From the NCBI GenBank assembly GCA_017456985.1, contig JAFTIH010000037.1, positions 69,558 through 103,461 of the forward strand: DNA of 33,904 nt, given 5' to 3'. Of this stretch, positions 31,074 through 33,904 are shown piece after piece. The notes under the pieces were generated by a model. The model was not told the DNA's origin. It was given only the letters and a program-made list of their open reading frames with translations, and did no database searches. The position numbers were made by a program, and so were the translations under genes. Numbering within the stretch: position 1 is the first letter of the stretch; the number at the start of each line of letters is the position of its first letter. Source of the DNA: Clostridia bacterium (GTDB taxonomy: Bacteria > Bacillota > Clostridia > Oscillospirales > CAG-272).

Positions 31074-32831
31074 ATGTTCAAATTACTAAAATATATGAAA
31101 AAACGGGAACGCTGGATGGTTCTCGGTTGTATTGCTTTGATCATCGGACAGATCTATTTTGATTTGACGATGCCCGACTATATGAGCGATTTGACGGTTT
31201 TGATCAACACCCCCGGAAGCGAAATGGCGGATATTCTGTCGGTGGGAGCCAAGATGCTCGGCTGTACGCTTGCAAGTGCCGCGCTTGCGATCGCTTGCGG
31301 ATTTTTGACCTCGCGCATTGCCGCAGGATATAGCTTTGCCATCAGAGAAAAGCTGTTTTCTCACGTGATGCTGCTGGGAAAAGCCGAAACGTCCAAATTT
31401 TCAATTCCAAGCTTGATTACAAGAACGACCAACGATATCACGCAATTACAAATGATCGTTGTTATGGGACTGCAATCGCTTGTAAAAGCGCCTATTATGG
31501 CGGTCTGGGCGATCATCAAGATCCTCGGCAAGAGCTGGGAGCTGTCTGTCGTAACGGCATCCGCAGTCGTTGTGATCTGCACAACGGTTCTTGCTATTAT
31601 GTCCGTTTGCTTGCCTCGCTTCCGTAAGGTTCAGAAATTGACCGATACGCAAAACCGCATGGCAAGAGAAAATCTGACGGGCATCAACGTAGTCCACGCC
31701 TTCAATGCAGAAGACTATCAGACCGAAAAGTTTGACGTGCCCAACACCGAGATGATGAATACACAGCTGAAAAACCAGCGCCTGTTTTCCTTGATGCAGC
31801 CCGTGATGGGAACTTGTATGAACGGGCTTTCCTTGGCGATCTATTGGCTCGGCGCGGCTCTCATCAATCAAATTGCACTGACCGACGTTGCAGGCAGAAT
31901 TGCCATGTTCAGTGACGTTGTTGTGTTCAGCACCTACGCGACCTACGTGGTCATGTCCTTTATGATGATGGTCATGGTGTTTATGATGCTTCCCGCCGCG
32001 CAGGTCTCAGCAGAGCGTATTAACGAGGTGCTTGACAGACAGGCAACGGTTACCGAGGGCGCAAAGAGCGATGCCGACGAGGTTGGAACGGTAGAGTTCA
32101 AGAACGTGTCTTTTGCTTATCCCGAGGCACAGGAGGAGGCTATCTCCGACATCTCCTTCCGCATTGAAAAGGGACAGACGCTTGCCATCATCGGCGCGAC
32201 CGGTTGCGGAAAAACAACGCTGATTTCCTTGATTGCGCGCTTCTATGACGCCACTAAGGGTGAAGTCCTTGTGGACGGAGTCAACGTTAAGGATTATACC
32301 TTTGATGGCTTGTATAATAAGATCGGATATATCACGCAAAAGGCAGTTTTGTTTGCGGGAAGTATCCGAGAGAATACTACCTTTGGAGAAAGCCAAGACG
32401 GCTTTGACGAGAAAACGGTGGATATGGCGATCTCGCTCTCTCAGGCAAAGGAATTCGTGGATAAGACCGAGGACGGTAAGGAGCATCGCATCGTTCAGCT
32501 TGGTAAGAACGTGTCGGGCGGACAAAAGCAACGACTTTCGATTGCCCGCGCTCTTGCAAGAAAGCCCGAAATACTGATCTTCGACGACTCCTTCTCGGCA
32601 CTTGACTATAAGACGGATGCAACGCTTCGACACGGACTTGCAAAGGAGCTGTCGGATACCACTAAGGTCATCGTCGCGCAGCGTATCAGCACCATTCGAG
32701 ACGCTGACAAGATCATCGTGCTTGAGCGCGGTGAGGCGGTCGGCATCGGCACACACGATGAGCTGATGGAAAGCTGCTCGGTTTACCGCGAGATCGCGCA
32801 GTCTCAGCTGACTGCCGCAGAGCTTGCGTAA
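31074..32831 (+). CDS. ABC exporter subunit (permease-ATPase), degenerate-site half of a heterodimer
   Basis: 585 residues: six membrane helices (about 1-330) fused to an ATPase domain. Walker A GATGCGKTT at 374-382, Q-loop ITQKAVLF, signature VSGGQKQ at 480-486, Walker B ILIFDDSFSALD with D504 followed by D505 in place of the catalytic glutamate, and a switch residue Q in VAQRIST instead of histidine (typical H-loop reads AHR). Both changes mark the non-catalytic site of heterodimeric multidrug exporters (BmrC/LmrC-like), so it should pair with the protein encoded next. Substrate is unknown, drugs or lipids by family. Confidence 0.93.
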   Translation: MFKLLKYMKKRERWMVLGCIALIIGQIYFDLTMPDYMSDLTVLINTPGSEMADILSVGAKMLGCTLASAALAIACGFLTSRIAAGYSFAIREKLFSHVMLLGKAETSKFSIPSLITRTTNDITQLQMIVVMGLQSLVKAPIMAVWAIIKILGKSWELSVVTASAVVVICTTVLAIMSVCLPRFRKVQKLTDTQNRMARENLTGINVVHAFNAEDYQTEKFDVPNTEMMNTQLKNQRLFSLMQPVMGTCMNGLSLAIYWLGAALINQIALTDVAGRIAMFSDVVVFSTYATYVVMSFMMMVMVFMMLPAAQVSAERINEVLDRQATVTEGAKSDADEVGTVEFKNVSFAYPEAQEEAISDISFRIEKGQTLAIIGATGCGKTTLISLIARFYDATKGEVLVDGVNVKDYTFDGLYNKIGYITQKAVLFAGSIRENTTFGESQDGFDEKTVDMAISLSQAKEFVDKTEDGKEHRIVQLGKNVSGGQKQRLSIARALARKPEILIFDDSFSALDYKTDATLRHGLAKELSDTTKVIVAQRISTIRDADKIIVLERGEAVGIGTHDELMESCSVYREIAQSQLTAAELA

Positions 32832-32843
32832 GGAGGTGCCGAA

Positions 32844-33904
32844 ATGAAACAAACACTTGCTAAAATTTTCAAATATATGGGCAACGCACCTCTCGTTATT
32901 TTTGCGCTGCTTCTCGCCGCGCTTGCCGCAGTTATGACGATCATCACGCCCGATAAGGTCGGAGAGATCACCAACATCATTTCCGACGGACTTGTAGGCG
33001 GCATTGATATGTCGGCTATTGCCAAGGTGGGCATCACGCTGATCGTATTTTATCTGATCGGTGCTTTAGCGAACTTTGTTCAGCATTATATTATGGCAAC
33101 AGTCACACTCAAAGCCTCTCGCAGAATGCGCCACGACCTTTCGGTCAAGATCAATAAAGTGCCGCAAAAGCAGTTTGGCGAGACCTCAACGGGTGACATT
33201 CTCAGCCGTATCACCAACGATGTGTCGGTGCTTCAGCAGGGAATGACCAACAGTCTGCCCACGATGATCAGCGCCGCAACGCAGTTTGTTGGGTGTCTGA
33301 TTATGATGTTCGTCACCGAGTGGCATCTTGCCCTGACCGCAGTTTTGATCACGATGTTCGGTATGGTGCTTTTGATGCTCATTATGGGACGCTCGCAGAA
33401 ATACTTCAAGCAGCGACAGGTCAGTCTCGGCGCCCTCAACGGCTACGTCGAAGAAATGTATTCGGGCCACGACGTCGTTCGCCTCTCCCGGGCAGAGAAG
33501 AAGGTGCTGAACCGATTTGGCATGCTCAATCGCGATGTCTACGACGCGAATTGGAAATCTCAATTTATGTCGGGTATGATGCAGCCTCTGATGAACGTTA
33601 TCGGCAATCTTTCCTACGTTGCCGTGTGTGTCATCGGCGCGGCGCTTGCCATAAACGGAACGATCAAATTCGGCGTTATTATTTCCTTTATTCTGTACGT
33701 TCGTCTCTTTACCGCTCCCTTGACGCAGATCGCGCAGGGAATGACCAATTTACAGACGGCTACCGCAGGTGCAGGACGCATCTTTGAGTTCATGGAAGCC
33801 GAGGAGCTGGAGGACGAAAGCGGCAAACCAAAGCACGAAACCGAGGACACAAAGGGAGCGGTGGTATTCGATCACGTTCGCTTTGCCTATCCCGAAAATC
33901 CCGA
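32844..33904 (+). CDS. ABC exporter subunit, second half (3' end outside window)
   Basis: 353 complete codons are present with no stop. The start ATG at 32844 follows AAGGAGGTGCC by a few bases and is 12 bases past the previous gene. The translated part begins MKQTLAKIFKYMGNAPL, contains the exporter membrane domain (FGETSTGDILSRITNDVSVL, the coupling-helix region conserved in this family, and YVEEMYSGHDVVRLSR), and reaches the beginning of the ATPase domain (GAVVFDHVRFAYPENP), stopping before Walker A. It should be the partner with the canonical catalytic glutamate, but that region is not visible here. Confidence 0.93.
   Translation, partial: MKQTLAKIFKYMGNAPLVIFALLLAALAAVMTIITPDKVGEITNIISDGLVGGIDMSAIAKVGITLIVFYLIGALANFVQHYIMATVTLKASRRMRHDLSVKINKVPQKQFGETSTGDILSRITNDVSVLQQGMTNSLPTMISAATQFVGCLIMMFVTEWHLALTAVLITMFGMVLLMLIMGRSQKYFKQRQVSLGALNGYVEEMYSGHDVVRLSRAEKKVLNRFGMLNRDVYDANWKSQFMSGMMQPLMNVIGNLSYVAVCVIGAALAINGTIKFGVIISFILYVRLFTAPLTQIAQGMTNLQTATAGAGRIFEFMEAEELEDESGKPKHETEDTKGAVVFDHVRFAYPENP

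Overview
The window looks like a chromosomal segment of a moderately GC-rich, low-GC-lineage (Bacillota/Clostridia-type) anaerobe, probably a gut member of the Oscillospirales/Christensenellales kind. This rests on the ylxM-ffh-rpsP-khpA order, strong AGGAGG ribosome sites, sigma-A promoters with 17-bp spacers, Trk/Ktr potassium systems, S-layer-homology domains, a class III fructose bisphosphatase, a ferritin with FtnA-like ligands, and GC-rich double-hairpin repeats like those seen in gut clostridia. The assignment is inferred from gene content, not from a marker tree. No phage, conjugative element, insertion sequence or CRISPR array is visible.

Layout: a partial metallo-beta-lactamase hydrolase and glnS (1-1982); a two-unit repeat spacer (about 1968-2230); two tandem sugar-phosphate isomerase/epimerase-like genes (2286-3973); the SRP/ribosome operon ylxM-ffh-rpsP-khpA (4145-6379); a small amidotransferase-like orphan (6458-6886); a secreted SLH protein and a phosphohexomutase on the minus strand (6913-9719); a two-gene unit of an unknown protein and a DUF1963-type protein (9941-11006); a third isomerase-like gene (11052-11855, minus); a TetR regulator divergent from a zinc-type CDF exporter, with two matching operator sequences (11959-13563); a fourth isomerase-like gene (13686-14600, minus); a 640-bp hairpin-rich non-coding stretch ending in tRNA-Glu(CUC) (14601-15318); ferritin and a LysR regulator (15502-16921); and two potassium uptake systems, trkA-trkH with an iron alcohol dehydrogenase, then ktrB-ktrA (17059-23291).

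The right-hand part carries a small helical-bundle protein, a cytoplasmic NodB-type deacetylase followed by fbp, a nicotinamidase-like hydrolase with a YwaF-like membrane protein, a COG2509-type flavoprotein with a CxxCxxC motif followed by xpt, a truncated MATE transporter, and a MarR regulator with a heterodimeric ABC exporter whose second subunit runs off the end of the window.

Functionally the window is mostly housekeeping (translation, secretion, central carbon, nucleotide salvage) plus ion homeostasis (K+, Zn, Fe) and efflux. I did not find a convincing new multi-gene system. The most informative non-textbook signals are the TetR twin operators, the tandem and GC-rich repeat spacers, the palindromes placed just downstream of several promoters, the orphan amidotransferase-like protein without its nucleophile, and the four paralogous TIM-barrel genes.
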